This document shows, one piece after another, positions 7,936 to 14,854 of a stretch of DNA of 16,674 nt. A program made the position numbers and the translations under genes. The stretch comes from an uncultured Eubacterium sp. GTDB taxonomy: Bacteria > Bacillota > Clostridia > Lachnospirales > Lachnospiraceae. Each line of letters begins with the position of its first letter. Within the stretch, counting starts at the first letter, position 1. Location of the stretch: contig URAI01000052.1 of assembly GCA_900545725.1 (NCBI GenBank), forward strand, positions 1 to 16,674, read 5' to 3'. The notes below the pieces were generated by a model. It was given only the letters and a program-made list of their open reading frames with translations. It ran no database searches and was not told the origin of the DNA.

Positions 7936-9202
7936 ACACATAATCATTTAATACAGGCTGTAATCCTTCACTCTCCATATCAGAATACATCTCATCAAAG
8001 CTTCTTGCATCTGATATTTCAAACTGTTCATCACCCATATCATCCTCCTGCTTACCGGTATATTTACTCTCATGATCACCAATTCCTGTTGACACCCCGG
8101 CAGATACCTTTGTAGCAGCAATCTTAGCAATTCCATCCCTGAATGACTTATTCTCTCTTGAAGACACTGTAATTCCGACATAAGGAAGAAATATTCTATA
8201 AGCACAGAGTACCTGACATAACTGCTTTTCACCAACTTCTAACGGATTAATCTTTTCATTGTTAATTATCGGACGAAGTCGTGGACATGACAGTGAATAT
8301 TCTACATATGGGTATTTTCTTTGCAGATAATATACATGCAGTGCCGTTGCAAGTGCATCCTTTCTAAAATCAGAAAGTCCTAACAGTGCTGAAAATCCAA
8401 CACCTCTCATGCCACCAAGAATTGCTCTTTCCTGAGCTTCAAACCTATATGGAAATACCCTTTTATGCCCCATAAGATGAAGTGTCTCATATTTAGCTGA
8501 GTTATATGTTTCCTGAAATACCGTAACATAATCGGCACCACATTCATGAAGATATCTGTATTCATCTGAATTGACAGGATATATCTCAAGTCCTATATTT
8601 CTGAAATATTTCTTTGCAAGCTTACACGCCTCTCCTATATATTTAACATCACTTACCGCTCTGCTTTCTCCTGTAAGCATAAGAATTTCTTCTATTCCTG
8701 AATCTGCAATAATCTTCATTTCATGCTCTATCTCTTGTGCATTAAGTTTCTTTCTCTTAATATCATTATAACAGTTAAATCCACAATATACACAATAATT
8801 CTCACAATAGTTAGCTATGTATAACGGAGTAAATATATATACTGTGTTACCAAAATGTCTGCTTGTTTCAAGTTTTGCTTTTGCTGCCATTTCCTCTAAA
8901 AATGGAAGTGCCGCAGGTGATAATAATGCTTTAAATTCTTCAATACCGCAGGTTTCACTATCTAATGCTCTTCTTACATCCAAAGCAGTATATTTGTCAT
9001 ATTCATATTCATTCATGGCTTTTATTACCTTTTCCTGAATATCAGACTTAATATGTTCCATTCCCGGCATATATTCAAATGGGTCTGTCCTGCTCGACGG
9101 ATCATTTTCAAGCTGGTGCTTTCTTTTTAATGCCTGTTCACTTAATTTATCTGAATCCACATAAAATGAATTTTCCTTTTTTTGTGTACTATTCGTCTCC
9201 AT
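7928..9202 (-). CDS. thiH: 2-iminoacetate (dehydroglycine) synthase ThiH, radical SAM
   Basis: Cleaves tyrosine to dehydroglycine plus p-cresol using S-adenosylmethionine and a 4Fe-4S cluster; dehydroglycine feeds ThiG. Cluster ligands Cys133, Cys137 and Cys140 are in NYCENYCVYCGF, followed by MLTGESR and the ThiH segments LEIYPVNSDEYRYLHECG, FQETYN and FSALLGLSD. At 424 residues it is longer than the E. coli enzyme (377), through an N-terminal extension typical of clostridial forms and a tail (DARSFDEMYSDME). A longer frame begins at 9214, but GGAG 6 nt before the ATG at 9202 decides the start. It follows thiG after an unusually long 168-nt gap that holds a 3'-end repeat, and overlaps tenI by 8 nt. 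Using ThiH rather than ThiO fits an anaerobe. Confidence 0.94.
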   Translation of the reverse strand: METNSTQKKENSFYVDSDKLSEQALKRKHQLENDPSSRTDPFEYMPGMEHIKSDIQEKVIKAMNEYEYDKYTALDVRRALDSETCGIEEFKALLSPAALPFLEEMAAKAKLETSRHFGNTVYIFTPLYIANYCENYCVYCGFNCYNDIKRKKLNAQEIEHEMKIIADSGIEEILMLTGESRAVSDVKYIGEACKLAKKYFRNIGLEIYPVNSDEYRYLHECGADYVTVFQETYNSAKYETLHLMGHKRVFPYRFEAQERAILGGMRGVGFSALLGLSDFRKDALATALHVYYLQRKYPYVEYSLSCPRLRPIINNEKINPLEVGEKQLCQVLCAYRIFLPYVGITVSSRENKSFRDGIAKIAATKVSAGVSTGIGDHESKYTGKQEDDMGDEQFEISDARSFDEMYSDMESEGLQPVLNDYVYV

Positions 9203-9239
9203 AATTATCTCCATTCTGTAAATGTTTTAAAAACATGTT

Positions 9240-9269
9240 AAATTGTTCACAAAGCATCTACAACAATTT
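9240..9269. repeat. Small inverted repeat upstream of thiH
   Basis: AAATTGTT (9240-9247) and AACAATTT (9262-9269) are exact complements around a 14-nt loop, in the thiG-thiH gap. In the transcript it would be a weak hairpin just before the thiH ribosome site. Its role is unknown. Confidence 0.4.
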
Positions 9270-9311
9270 ATAACTACCTGATTACCTCTGTAATGTTAAT
9301 TATTCCATTCC

Positions 9312-9356
9312 TCATTTATAAACTTGTAAAAATAATCGCATCATAATTATTTTCAC
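9312..9356. repeat. Dispersed 3'-end hairpin repeat, copy 1
   Basis: About 45 bp beginning TCATTTATAAACTTGTAA, ending in the stem GTAAAAATAAT / ATTATTTTCAC. A close copy lies at 13959-14005. Both start within 15 nt downstream of a minus-strand stop codon (here thiG) and have the same orientation. Confidence 0.7.
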
Positions 9357-9370
9357 GCTATTCTCCATTT

Positions 9371-10156
9371 TTAATGAAGGAATCCTGTAAGCGGATCTGA
9401 TGCTGCCGCACCTCGTTCAAGTACTCTTCCAAGACCTGCAAGATAAGCTGCCCTTCCTGCATTTATTGCATTTTTAAATGCTTCTGCCATCATAGGAACA
9501 TCTCCTGCTGTCGCAATTGCAGTATTGGCCATGACCGCCGCAGCTCCCATCTCCATAGCTTCACATGCCTGTGACGGACGGCCTATTCCGGCATCTACTA
9601 TAACCGGAAGGTCTATTTCATCTATTATTATCTTTATAAATTCCTTAGCAGCAAGACCTTTATTAGAACCTATCGGAGCTGCAAGCGGCATTACTGCTGC
9701 TGCACCTGCATTTACAAGTTCTCTTGCAGTATAAAGATCAGGATACATATATGGAAGAACCACAAAGCCTTCATCTGCAAGAATCTGTGTAGCCTTTACT
9801 GTCTCATTGTTATCAGGAAGCAGATATTTAGAATCTTTCATAATTTCAATCTTCACAAAGTTACCGCAGCCTAACTCTCTTGACATTCTGGCAATTCTTA
9901 CAGCTTCATTTGCATCTCTGGCACCTGATGTATTAGGTAACAATGTTACATTTTGGGGAATATAATCAAGTATGCTCTCACCCTGCTTTGTATTAGTTCT
10001 TCTTACCGCAAGTGTTATAATCTGTGCCTGCGCATTTTCTACTGCTGCTTTAATAAGTTCCATTGAATATTTTCCAGAACCTAATATAAATCTTGAAGAA
10101 AATTCCTTTCCTCCTAACATAAATGTATCTTTTTCATTATTATTTTTCTTATCCAT
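9371..10156 (-). CDS. thiG: Thiazole synthase ThiG
   Basis: TIM-barrel enzyme that condenses 1-deoxy-D-xylulose 5-phosphate, dehydroglycine and ThiS-thiocarboxylate into the thiazole phosphate of thiamine. From my start it has 261 residues, the usual size. Family motifs: SRFILGSGKY (21-30), LAVRRTN (49-55), LLPNTSGARDANEAVRIAR (72-90), VKIEIM with Lys102 as the likely Schiff-base lysine, PLAAPIGSNKGL, IVDAGIGRPSQA, and GAAAVMANTAIA. A longer frame starts at 10168, but GGAGG ends 5 nt before the ATG at 10156, which I use. It follows thiF by 21 nt. Confidence 0.95.
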   Translation of the reverse strand: MDKKNNNEKDTFMLGGKEFSSRFILGSGKYSMELIKAAVENAQAQIITLAVRRTNTKQGESILDYIPQNVTLLPNTSGARDANEAVRIARMSRELGCGNFVKIEIMKDSKYLLPDNNETVKATQILADEGFVVLPYMYPDLYTARELVNAGAAAVMPLAAPIGSNKGLAAKEFIKIIIDEIDLPVIVDAGIGRPSQACEAMEMGAAAVMANTAIATAGDVPMMAEAFKNAINAGRAAYLAGLGRVLERGAAASDPLTGFLH

Positions 10157-10177
10157 ATTAACCTCCATTTTTCATTT

Positions 10178-10819
10178 TTAATTATCGTTTACTATCAATT
10201 CTATTATCTTATTTGCCTGATGCCCTGCACATATCATAACCCTCGGTGTCATAAGACCATATTCATCTGTCTTTTCAGTTACACCATCACCACACAGATA
10301 ATAATTATTGGTTATACGTCTTGTTACTATGGCATTACTATTTCCAAAACCTGCCATACCGGATGCACCAACAAGCTTCTTATCCGGCAGCTTTTCAAGT
10401 ATACAATTAGTTATCATTGCCTTCTGTTCAGCATCATCAAATGCCTCGCATATATAATCCTCTCCTGACAAAAGCTTTGGAATATTATCTGTCGTAAGCT
10501 TAATATAATCTGTCTTTATCTGTATATAAGGTGCAAAACGAATTATTTCCTGTTCAAGAGCATATGGTTTTGGATTACCAATCTGGTTTATAGGATACTG
10601 CTGTCTGTTAATATTAGTAAGCTCAACACTGTCAAAATCTATAAGATGGAGATATCCAACTCCACATCTTGCAAGCGCTATTGCGATATGTGAACCCAGA
10701 CCTCCAAGTCCGCATACCGCTACCCTTGCAGTATCCAGCTTATCCTGTACTTTCTTTTTATGACGCAGAACCAGTGCATCATGCATCTGTTCTTTTGAGG
10801 GCAGTTTATTATTTCCCAT
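10178..10819 (-). CDS. thiF: Sulfur carrier ThiS adenylyltransferase ThiF, short form
   Basis: Activates the C-terminal Gly-Gly of ThiS by adenylation. It has 213 residues: nucleotide loop GLGGLGS at 37-43, DFDSVELTNINRQQ at 61-74 with the acidic and Arg residues of E1-like enzymes, KPYALEQEI at 84-92, and the acidic EAFDDAEQK at 125-133. It is shorter than E. coli ThiF (251) and has no CxxC pairs, so it lacks the structural zinc site and matches the short clostridial ThiF type. A longer frame opens at a TTG at 10837, but GGAGG 8 nt before the ATG at 10819 decides the start, 1 nt after the thiS stop (TGATATG). Confidence 0.92.
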   Translation of the reverse strand: MGNNKLPSKEQMHDALVLRHKKKVQDKLDTARVAVCGLGGLGSHIAIALARCGVGYLHLIDFDSVELTNINRQQYPINQIGNPKPYALEQEIIRFAPYIQIKTDYIKLTTDNIPKLLSGEDYICEAFDDAEQKAMITNCILEKLPDKKLVGASGMAGFGNSNAIVTRRITNNYYLCGDGVTEKTDEYGLMTPRVMICAGHQANKIIELIVNDN

Positions 10820-10820
10820 A

Positions 10821-11015
10821 TCAGCCGCCTCCAACAAAACTTACAATTTCTATAACATCGTCAGGCTGTATATATACCTTTTCATAATCATTTTTTGAAA
10901 CAATTTCCTCATTTCTTTCAACGGCAATAATCTTTAGATTATAATTATTCTTATTAAGATATTCCAGTAATGTGATATTACCGGGATTTTCTTCTTTACC
11001 ATTAATCTTTGCCAT
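10821..11015 (-). CDS. thiS: Thiamine sulfur carrier protein ThiS
   Basis: Ubiquitin-like sulfur carrier of 64 residues that delivers sulfur as a C-terminal thiocarboxylate to ThiG. It shows the beta-grasp pattern MAKINGKEE..., TLLEYLNKNN, IAVERNEEIV, and ends PDDVIEIVSFVGGG with the Gly-Gly that ThiF adenylates. The start has an excellent ribosome site (AGGAGGAGG). It is the first gene of the thi operon; the promoter and leader lie about 60-170 nt upstream. Confidence 0.95.
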   Translation of the reverse strand: MAKINGKEENPGNITLLEYLNKNNYNLKIIAVERNEEIVSKNDYEKVYIQPDDVIEIVSFVGGG

Positions 11016-11073
11016 TTTTGCCTCCTCCTGTAGTTGTTTATTTATTAGTGTCTTTATATCTTTTCATATAAAT

Positions 11074-11129
11074 AAAAAAAGCCGCACAAAGGAAAGCTAC
11101 ACCCGCGGTGGTGTACCCCTTTGTGCGAC
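11074..11129 (-). terminator. Leader terminator (attenuator-like) upstream of thiS
   Basis: On the minus strand, GTCGCACAAAGG pairs over 12 bp (one G-U) with CCTTTGTGCGGC; an inner 6-bp stem TACACC/GGTGTA closes on ACCGCG, and TTTTTTTATTT follows. It lies between the promoter at 11155-11183 and thiS, so it acts either as an attenuator or as the end of a short leader RNA. Confidence 0.85.
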
Positions 11130-11148
11130 TTATATAATCGACACTCTG
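11074..11148 (-). ncRNA. Predicted short leader RNA of the thi operon
   Basis: From the predicted start near 11148 to the terminator is only about 75 nt, nearly all of it one compact hairpin. No TPP aptamer motifs (CUGAGA, CCUGAUCUGGAUAAUGCCAG-type) are present and there is no room for the roughly 100-nt aptamer. It could be an attenuator bound by an unknown factor, or a small RNA made whenever thiS is not transcribed. Inference from sequence only. Confidence 0.45.
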
Positions 11149-11154
11149 TTTATT

Positions 11155-11183
11155 ATAATATCACTTGTGATTTTGTTTGTCAA
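11155..11183 (-). promoter_or_regulatory. Promoter of the thi operon
   Basis: TTGACA (11178-11183) and TATTAT (11155-11160) are separated by exactly 17 nt, on the minus strand. The spacer next to the -10 carries the perfect palindrome ATCACTTGTGAT (11160-11171), a possible repressor site. Confidence 0.85.
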
Positions 11184-11287
11184 ATAGTGATTTTATCGTA
11201 AATTTCTATCGCAAATTTCTATAATGCCCTATCAGATTATTGTAGTAAATGGTTTAAATAATTAATCTTATTTTCAGGTTGATGGCG

Positions 11288-11307
11288 GGTGTATCACGTG
11301 ATTCACC
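11288..11307. promoter_or_regulatory. Palindrome between the surface-protein gene and the thi promoter
   Basis: GGTGTATCACGTGATTCACC is a 20-bp inverted repeat with one mismatched pair and the core ATCACGTGAT, recalling ATCACTTGTGAT in the thi promoter. On plus it is followed by TTTTTATATTTTTT, so it could also serve as a plus-strand terminator, though no plus-strand gene precedes it. The rest of 11184-11370 holds nothing I can name. Confidence 0.4.
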
Positions 11308-11370
11308 TTTTTATATTTTTTATTCCATCATCTCGTTAAATTTATCATGTTTTAGTTATTTAATATAAAA

Positions 11371-13077
11371 CTATCTCCTACGCTGCTTCTTATGCGAGCC
11401 TGCATATATAACTCCTGTTATAACTGCAATTATTCCTGCTGCTATAATCACACATATAAGTATTATGGCTGTCTGATTACTTTTAACCGTAATATTACTT
11501 TCTGCCATGACATTACCATCTATACTATATGAAATTACAGCTTTTCCACTTCCTACGGCTGTAACTATACCATTGGAGTCTACTGTAGCTACTCCGGTAT
11601 CTGTTGATTCCCATACTGTATTTTTTACTGTTGCAGCTGTCGGCGTAACAGTTACTGTAAGCTGTACGTTCTCTTTTTTATTAAGCTCAAGACTTGCCGA
11701 ACTTATAGTACAGCTATCTGCCTTTATAAGTTTATCAATGCTTTCTGACACTGTCTGATTGCATATGCTGCATATTCCCTGTCTAACGCCTGTATGTTCA
11801 TAATCTGCTTCTTTTATAATATTATACTGTGATACCTGATGCTTCTTTAATGTGTAATTATCATTATATGAATATCCACAGGTCTGACATGTATATGTTG
11901 TATAACCGAAGTTGTTACAATCCGGTGAAACCATAGATGTAGTATATTTAGGATTACCGCACTGCTCAGGTCTTAAATTTACTGAATAATCATATCTTTC
12001 ATCTCTATTAAATGACTCTTTATTATTAGATACATATAAGCCGCCAAGCATTTCCCCATAAATTGCACTGCAATATGCTCTTCTGTCTGTATTATCCTCA
12101 AAAAATGTTATAAATCCATTAACAGTACAATTCCTTATATTGCCGCTTTCCTGACTTCCTTTCGGATATGGCATATTCATTCCTATTATTCCACCATCAT
12201 GCACATAACCATGGTCTGAATCATAGCCTGCTATATTAATATTACAATTGCTGATTGTCATATATCCATCAGCAATGACACCACCCATAAACTGTTCGTC
12301 TTTATCCTCAACATTAGTATCTGTACATATAAGAGTCACATCTATATCTGAATCCTGCACCGTACCATTACCAAAACCTGTAACACCTGCCACTCCAAAC
12401 ATATGGCTTCCTGTTGTAAGCTCATATGTACCTTTTACAGTACATCCGCTTATCGTGCTTTTATCAGAATAACCCGCTATTCCTGCAACAAAACAGTTGT
12501 TATCTGTTTCAACTGTAATTCTTTCATTTATAAGACTAAGATTATTAATTGCGGCATTTTCAATAATACTAAACATTCCACTAAATACAGTATCATATGT
12601 CTTCATATTACCATCATATGTTATTCTTGATGCCTGTGAAACACTATTAACCGTAAGATTAAGTATAGAATATCCATTTCCTTCAAGTTCACCACTAAAT
12701 TCAACAGGTGTCCAGTCATAACCTGCCATATCGATATCATTTACAAGAATATAATGTCCTGCCGGATTGTCTTTAATGCTTAACAAATCCTGTGCGGATG
12801 ATATCCGGATATAACCTTCTATATCTGCATTAATCTCATTATTTAGATAATTATTATTTAAATTACTATTTTTAAAATTATTATTTATAATATTATTATT
12901 TTTAATATTATTATCCGTAGTATTACAATTTACAATATTATTACTTCCTGCCACTACAATATCGGTATCTTCACCGGCATATAAACCTATACACGATAAC
13001 ATTAATAATGATATCCCGGCAGTTTTTAAAACCTTTTTATAATACTTATTTTTAAAATGTGACAGCATCTTATTCAT
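11371..13077 (-). CDS. Membrane-anchored surface protein: Asn-rich segment, GLUG-like beta-helix, Big_2-type Ig domain
   Basis: A 568-residue secreted protein of unknown ligand. Order: signal peptide (basic residues, then ISLLMLSCIGLYAG, about 21-35); an Asn-rich low-complexity stretch, 46-81, with 19 Asn in 36 residues; a segment HYILVNDIDMAGYDWTPVEF...GNGYSILNLTV (108-143) typical of GLUG-type adhesin repeats; beta-helix-like turns with repeated S/N-N/G-C (ISGCTVKG, ISNCNINI, IRNCTVNG) to about 350; two CxxC pairs (397/400 and 436/439) in GYTTYTCQTCGYSY-type modules; a Big_2-type Ig domain (455-532, ending GSGKAVISYSI); one transmembrane helix (536-559) and a basic tail. No LPXTG motif. The ATG at 13077 has AAGG 9 nt upstream; a GTG at 13098 has no site. 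It overlaps the phosphatase gene by 8 nt. Confidence 0.85.
   Translation of the reverse strand: MNKMLSHFKNKYYKKVLKTAGISLLMLSCIGLYAGEDTDIVVAGSNNIVNCNTTDNNIKNNNIINNNFKNSNLNNNYLNNEINADIEGYIRISSAQDLLSIKDNPAGHYILVNDIDMAGYDWTPVEFSGELEGNGYSILNLTVNSVSQASRITYDGNMKTYDTVFSGMFSIIENAAINNLSLINERITVETDNNCFVAGIAGYSDKSTISGCTVKGTYELTTGSHMFGVAGVTGFGNGTVQDSDIDVTLICTDTNVEDKDEQFMGGVIADGYMTISNCNINIAGYDSDHGYVHDGGIIGMNMPYPKGSQESGNIRNCTVNGFITFFEDNTDRRAYCSAIYGEMLGGLYVSNNKESFNRDERYDYSVNLRPEQCGNPKYTTSMVSPDCNNFGYTTYTCQTCGYSYNDNYTLKKHQVSQYNIIKEADYEHTGVRQGICSICNQTVSESIDKLIKADSCTISSASLELNKKENVQLTVTVTPTAATVKNTVWESTDTGVATVDSNGIVTAVGSGKAVISYSIDGNVMAESNITVKSNQTAIILICVIIAAGIIAVITGVIYAGSHKKQRRR
12835..12942. repeat. AT-rich low-complexity tract coding poly-Asn
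   Basis: Runs of AAT, ATT and TAA triplets resembling a degenerate microsatellite, inside the surface-protein gene. They encode the Asn-rich stretch, and the repeats may allow slippage in length. Confidence 0.7.
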
Positions 13078-13699
13078 TATTCTTAACCTTCTCCCCACTT
13101 TGATTTAAAAGCATATCTATATTTTTCATAAGAACATCCTTTGACTCTACAGTTACAGCCTGTATTCCAAGCTTTTGTGCTGCCACGGTATTATCATTTC
13201 TGTCGTCAAAAAATATACATTCCTCTGCCTTTAATGAATATTTCTGTAACAGATATCTGTATATATCAGGATCAGGCTTTATCTTGTGTATCTGATATGA
13301 TACTACCATCCCATCAATATCATTTAAAAATACGGCATCTTTTGTATGCTTTTCAAATAAGTCCTTTGAATAGTTCGATAATAAATAGATCTTATATCCT
13401 GCCTGCTTTAAAATATGTAGCTTATCCCATACATCATATCTTTTAACCTGCATTAATTCCCCATGTTCAATAAACCATCTGATAACCACCGCTTCATCGG
13501 GATATTTTAATTCATATTTTTTTATTATACTCTCAGTTGGTTCTGACTGCATATCAAGCTGTGTCCACAAATTATCATTAAAAATAAGATTTCCAACTCT
13601 TATTGCCTCGCTCTCTTTAAGCCCATAATCCATAAGCATTTCTTTCCAACGGTATCCTAACAATACTTCTCCTACATCAAAAATAATATTTTTAATCAT
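13070..13699 (-). CDS. HAD-superfamily phosphatase (YihX-like)
   Basis: Cytoplasmic hydrolase of 209 residues. Motif I is FDVGEVLL with nucleophile Asp8; the usual second Asp is Gly, as in YihX-type sugar-phosphate phosphatases and related subfamily IA proteins. Motif II LLSNYS (Ser108), motif III HKIKPDP (Lys141) and motif IV IFFDDRNDN (Asp165/166) are present, with a helical cap at about 15-85. Family members remove phosphate from small sugar phosphates such as glucose 1-phosphate; the substrate here is unknown. GAGGAAG precedes the ATG. It is the first gene of a pair whose 3' end overlaps the surface-protein start by 8 nt. Confidence 0.88.
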   Translation of the reverse strand: MIKNIIFDVGEVLLGYRWKEMLMDYGLKESEAIRVGNLIFNDNLWTQLDMQSEPTESIIKKYELKYPDEAVVIRWFIEHGELMQVKRYDVWDKLHILKQAGYKIYLLSNYSKDLFEKHTKDAVFLNDIDGMVVSYQIHKIKPDPDIYRYLLQKYSLKAEECIFFDDRNDNTVAAQKLGIQAVTVESKDVLMKNIDMLLNQSGEKVKNNE

Positions 13700-13726
13700 A
13701 TATCTTCCTCGTTTTCTAATTAATTT

Positions 13727-13755
13727 ATTACAGCATCATTACAAATATAAGACAA
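13727..13755 (-). promoter_or_regulatory. Possible promoter of the phosphatase operon
   Basis: TTGTCT (13750-13755) and TGTAAT (13727-13732) with 17-nt spacing on the minus strand, 28 nt before the start codon. Both hexamers are imperfect. AAGTGC / GCACTT arms flank the upstream bases and might bind a regulator. Confidence 0.4.
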
Positions 13756-13881
13756 AGTGCTTATATAATCCCTGCACTTACTTATGACACAGTAATAATC
13801 AACGGATATTATTTTATCACATATAAGAAAATATTTGTATATAAATTATTGACTAAGAAAAACAGGCATTTTTAATGAAAG

Positions 13882-13912
13882 AAAAATCTTAAACCAAATA
13901 TCAGGCTTGGTT
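13882..13912 (-). terminator. Probable terminator of the SGNH esterase gene
   Basis: On the minus strand, AACCAA (13907-13912) pairs with TTGGTT (13892-13897) around a 9-nt loop, followed by TAAGATTTTTCTTT. It lies about 100 nt past the esterase stop. The stem is short, so confidence is moderate. The rest of the 13700-14010 gap holds the phosphatase promoter region and a copy of the 3'-end repeat. Confidence 0.5.
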
Positions 13913-13958
13913 ATATAATAAAGTCTGTTTTGTAATGCCGGCAAAATAGATAATCACG

Positions 13959-14005
13959 TCATTTATAAACTTGTAAGAAATAATCACATCAGCATTATTT
14001 TTCAC
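13959..14005. repeat. Dispersed 3'-end hairpin repeat, copy 2
   Basis: TCATTTATAAACTTGTAA, followed by a stem AAATAAT...ATTATTT, matches 9312-9356 closely through most of about 46 bp. It begins 5 nt past the stop of the SGNH gene. Confidence 0.7.
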
Positions 14006-14010
14006 AATAT

Positions 14011-14652
14011 TTACACTGCAACGTAATGCGATTCATATTTTTTAATAATCTTATCATAGATTGCAGCTGCAAGATTTCTATGTCCTTTCTCATCCATATG
14101 CTCATTATCGGCTTTACCAGCCACAGCATAATCAGAAGCCGCAAGAAAATCTGTACCATATCTTTTTGCAATATCTTTGTATACATTTTTAAGTTGCTTA
14201 CTTACATTAACAGATGCCTTGCTAAATTCAGGGTCGTACTCATCTTGCCATACATCTGTCCCAAGATGTATCGGTGAAATTATAAGTATATCTATATTAT
14301 CATCAAAATGTCTGATTTGTTCAATAAGTTTTATAATACCTTTACCTATATCTTTAGCAGAAGCATTATAAAATGACTTACAATCATTAGTTCCAAGCAT
14401 AATAATTACAAGATCAAGCGGCATGTGGCTCTCAAGCAGTGTTGGAAGAAGCTCACTTCCATCCCTTGCCGGTCTGTCTTTATCATCAAATATGGTAGTT
14501 CTTCCACATAATCCCTCTTCAACAATATGATAATCTTTTCCAAGTCTGTCTGCTAATATGCCGGTCCACCTTATATCATAAGAATATCTTTTGCATGTTC
14601 CCGGTATAAGTCCGTAAGTATTAGAATCTCCAAAGCATAATATTTCTTTCAA
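14011..14652 (-). CDS. SGNH-family esterase/acyltransferase (arylesterase-like)
   Basis: A 213-residue cytoplasmic SGNH hydrolase. Ser10 is in FGDSNTYG, and the oxyanion Asn is in MLGTNDCKS; the catalytic pair is probably Asp182 and His185 in ADNEHMDEKGH. DIRWTGILADRLG, VEEGLCGRTT, and LPLDLVIIMLGTND-type sequence (here MPLDLVIIMLGTND) strongly resemble the Mycobacterium smegmatis arylesterase/acyltransferase group. It likely cleaves small esters or acetyl groups from sugars; the substrate is unknown. A GTG at 14661 is in frame, but AAGG lies 8 nt before the TTG at 14652, and MKEILCFGDSNTYG is the usual family start, so I use TTG. It stands alone behind a near-consensus promoter. Confidence 0.88.
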   Translation of the reverse strand: MKEILCFGDSNTYGLIPGTCKRYSYDIRWTGILADRLGKDYHIVEEGLCGRTTIFDDKDRPARDGSELLPTLLESHMPLDLVIIMLGTNDCKSFYNASAKDIGKGIIKLIEQIRHFDDNIDILIISPIHLGTDVWQDEYDPEFSKASVNVSKQLKNVYKDIAKRYGTDFLAASDYAVAGKADNEHMDEKGHRNLAAAIYDKIIKKYESHYVAV

Positions 14653-14674
14653 ATCAGACACCTTCTTTCTTTTA

Positions 14675-14705
14675 ATTCATACTATTCCGATATGAATGTA
14701 TTATA
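14675..14705 (-). promoter_or_regulatory. Operator-like inverted repeat at the esterase transcription start
   Basis: ATTCATA (14675-14681) and TATGAAT (14691-14697) are exact complements around 9 bp. They lie just downstream of the -10 element (14700-14705) and would cover the +1 site, a common place for a repressor. Confidence 0.5.
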
Positions 14706-14728
14706 TATTGTAAATTCATTTTTGTCAA
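14700..14728 (-). promoter_or_regulatory. Near-perfect promoter of the SGNH esterase
   Basis: TTGACA (14723-14728), 17-nt spacer, TATAAT (14700-14705) on the minus strand: both hexamers match consensus, so this is probably a strong promoter unless repressed. Confidence 0.92.
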
Positions 14729-14747
14729 ACGTAATTTTATTATATGA

Positions 14748-14807
14748 AAAAGAACCTGTAAAAGCATTTTATATCTTATAATTCAAAATGCTTATACAAG
14801 TCCTTTT
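14748..14807 (-). terminator. Strong terminator after the arginase-fold gene
   Basis: A 22-bp stem with one mismatch and two G-U pairs; the top nine pairs (AAGCATTTT / AAAATGCTT) are exact around a 14-nt loop. The minus-strand arm ends in TTCTTTTT. It may also work in the plus direction. Confidence 0.85.
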
Positions 14808-14854
14808 ATTCCTATATTTTCTATATATTCACTTATATTATTCCGGTATATCTG

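Noticed and set aside
10220..10468. Plus-strand open frame opposite thiF
   Set aside because: It has no ribosome site and the encoded sequence is just the antisense of a well-supported gene; the same holds for other long opposite-strand frames in pot, thi and the surface gene.
11074..11183. T-box or TPP riboswitch before thiS
   Set aside because: The hairpin contains ACCACCGCGGGTG, which recalls a T-box end, but no specifier stem or AGGGTGGTACCGCG motif is present, and TPP core motifs are absent.
11371..13077. Sortase-anchored protein or lipoprotein
   Set aside because: No LPXTG-type motif precedes the C-terminal helix, and MLSCIG does not fit a lipobox.
13792..13825. Third copy of the 3'-end hairpin repeat
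   Set aside because: AATAAT...ATTATTTTATCAC resembles the stem, but the conserved TCATTTATAAACTTG part is missing and the region is AT-rich, so chance explains it.
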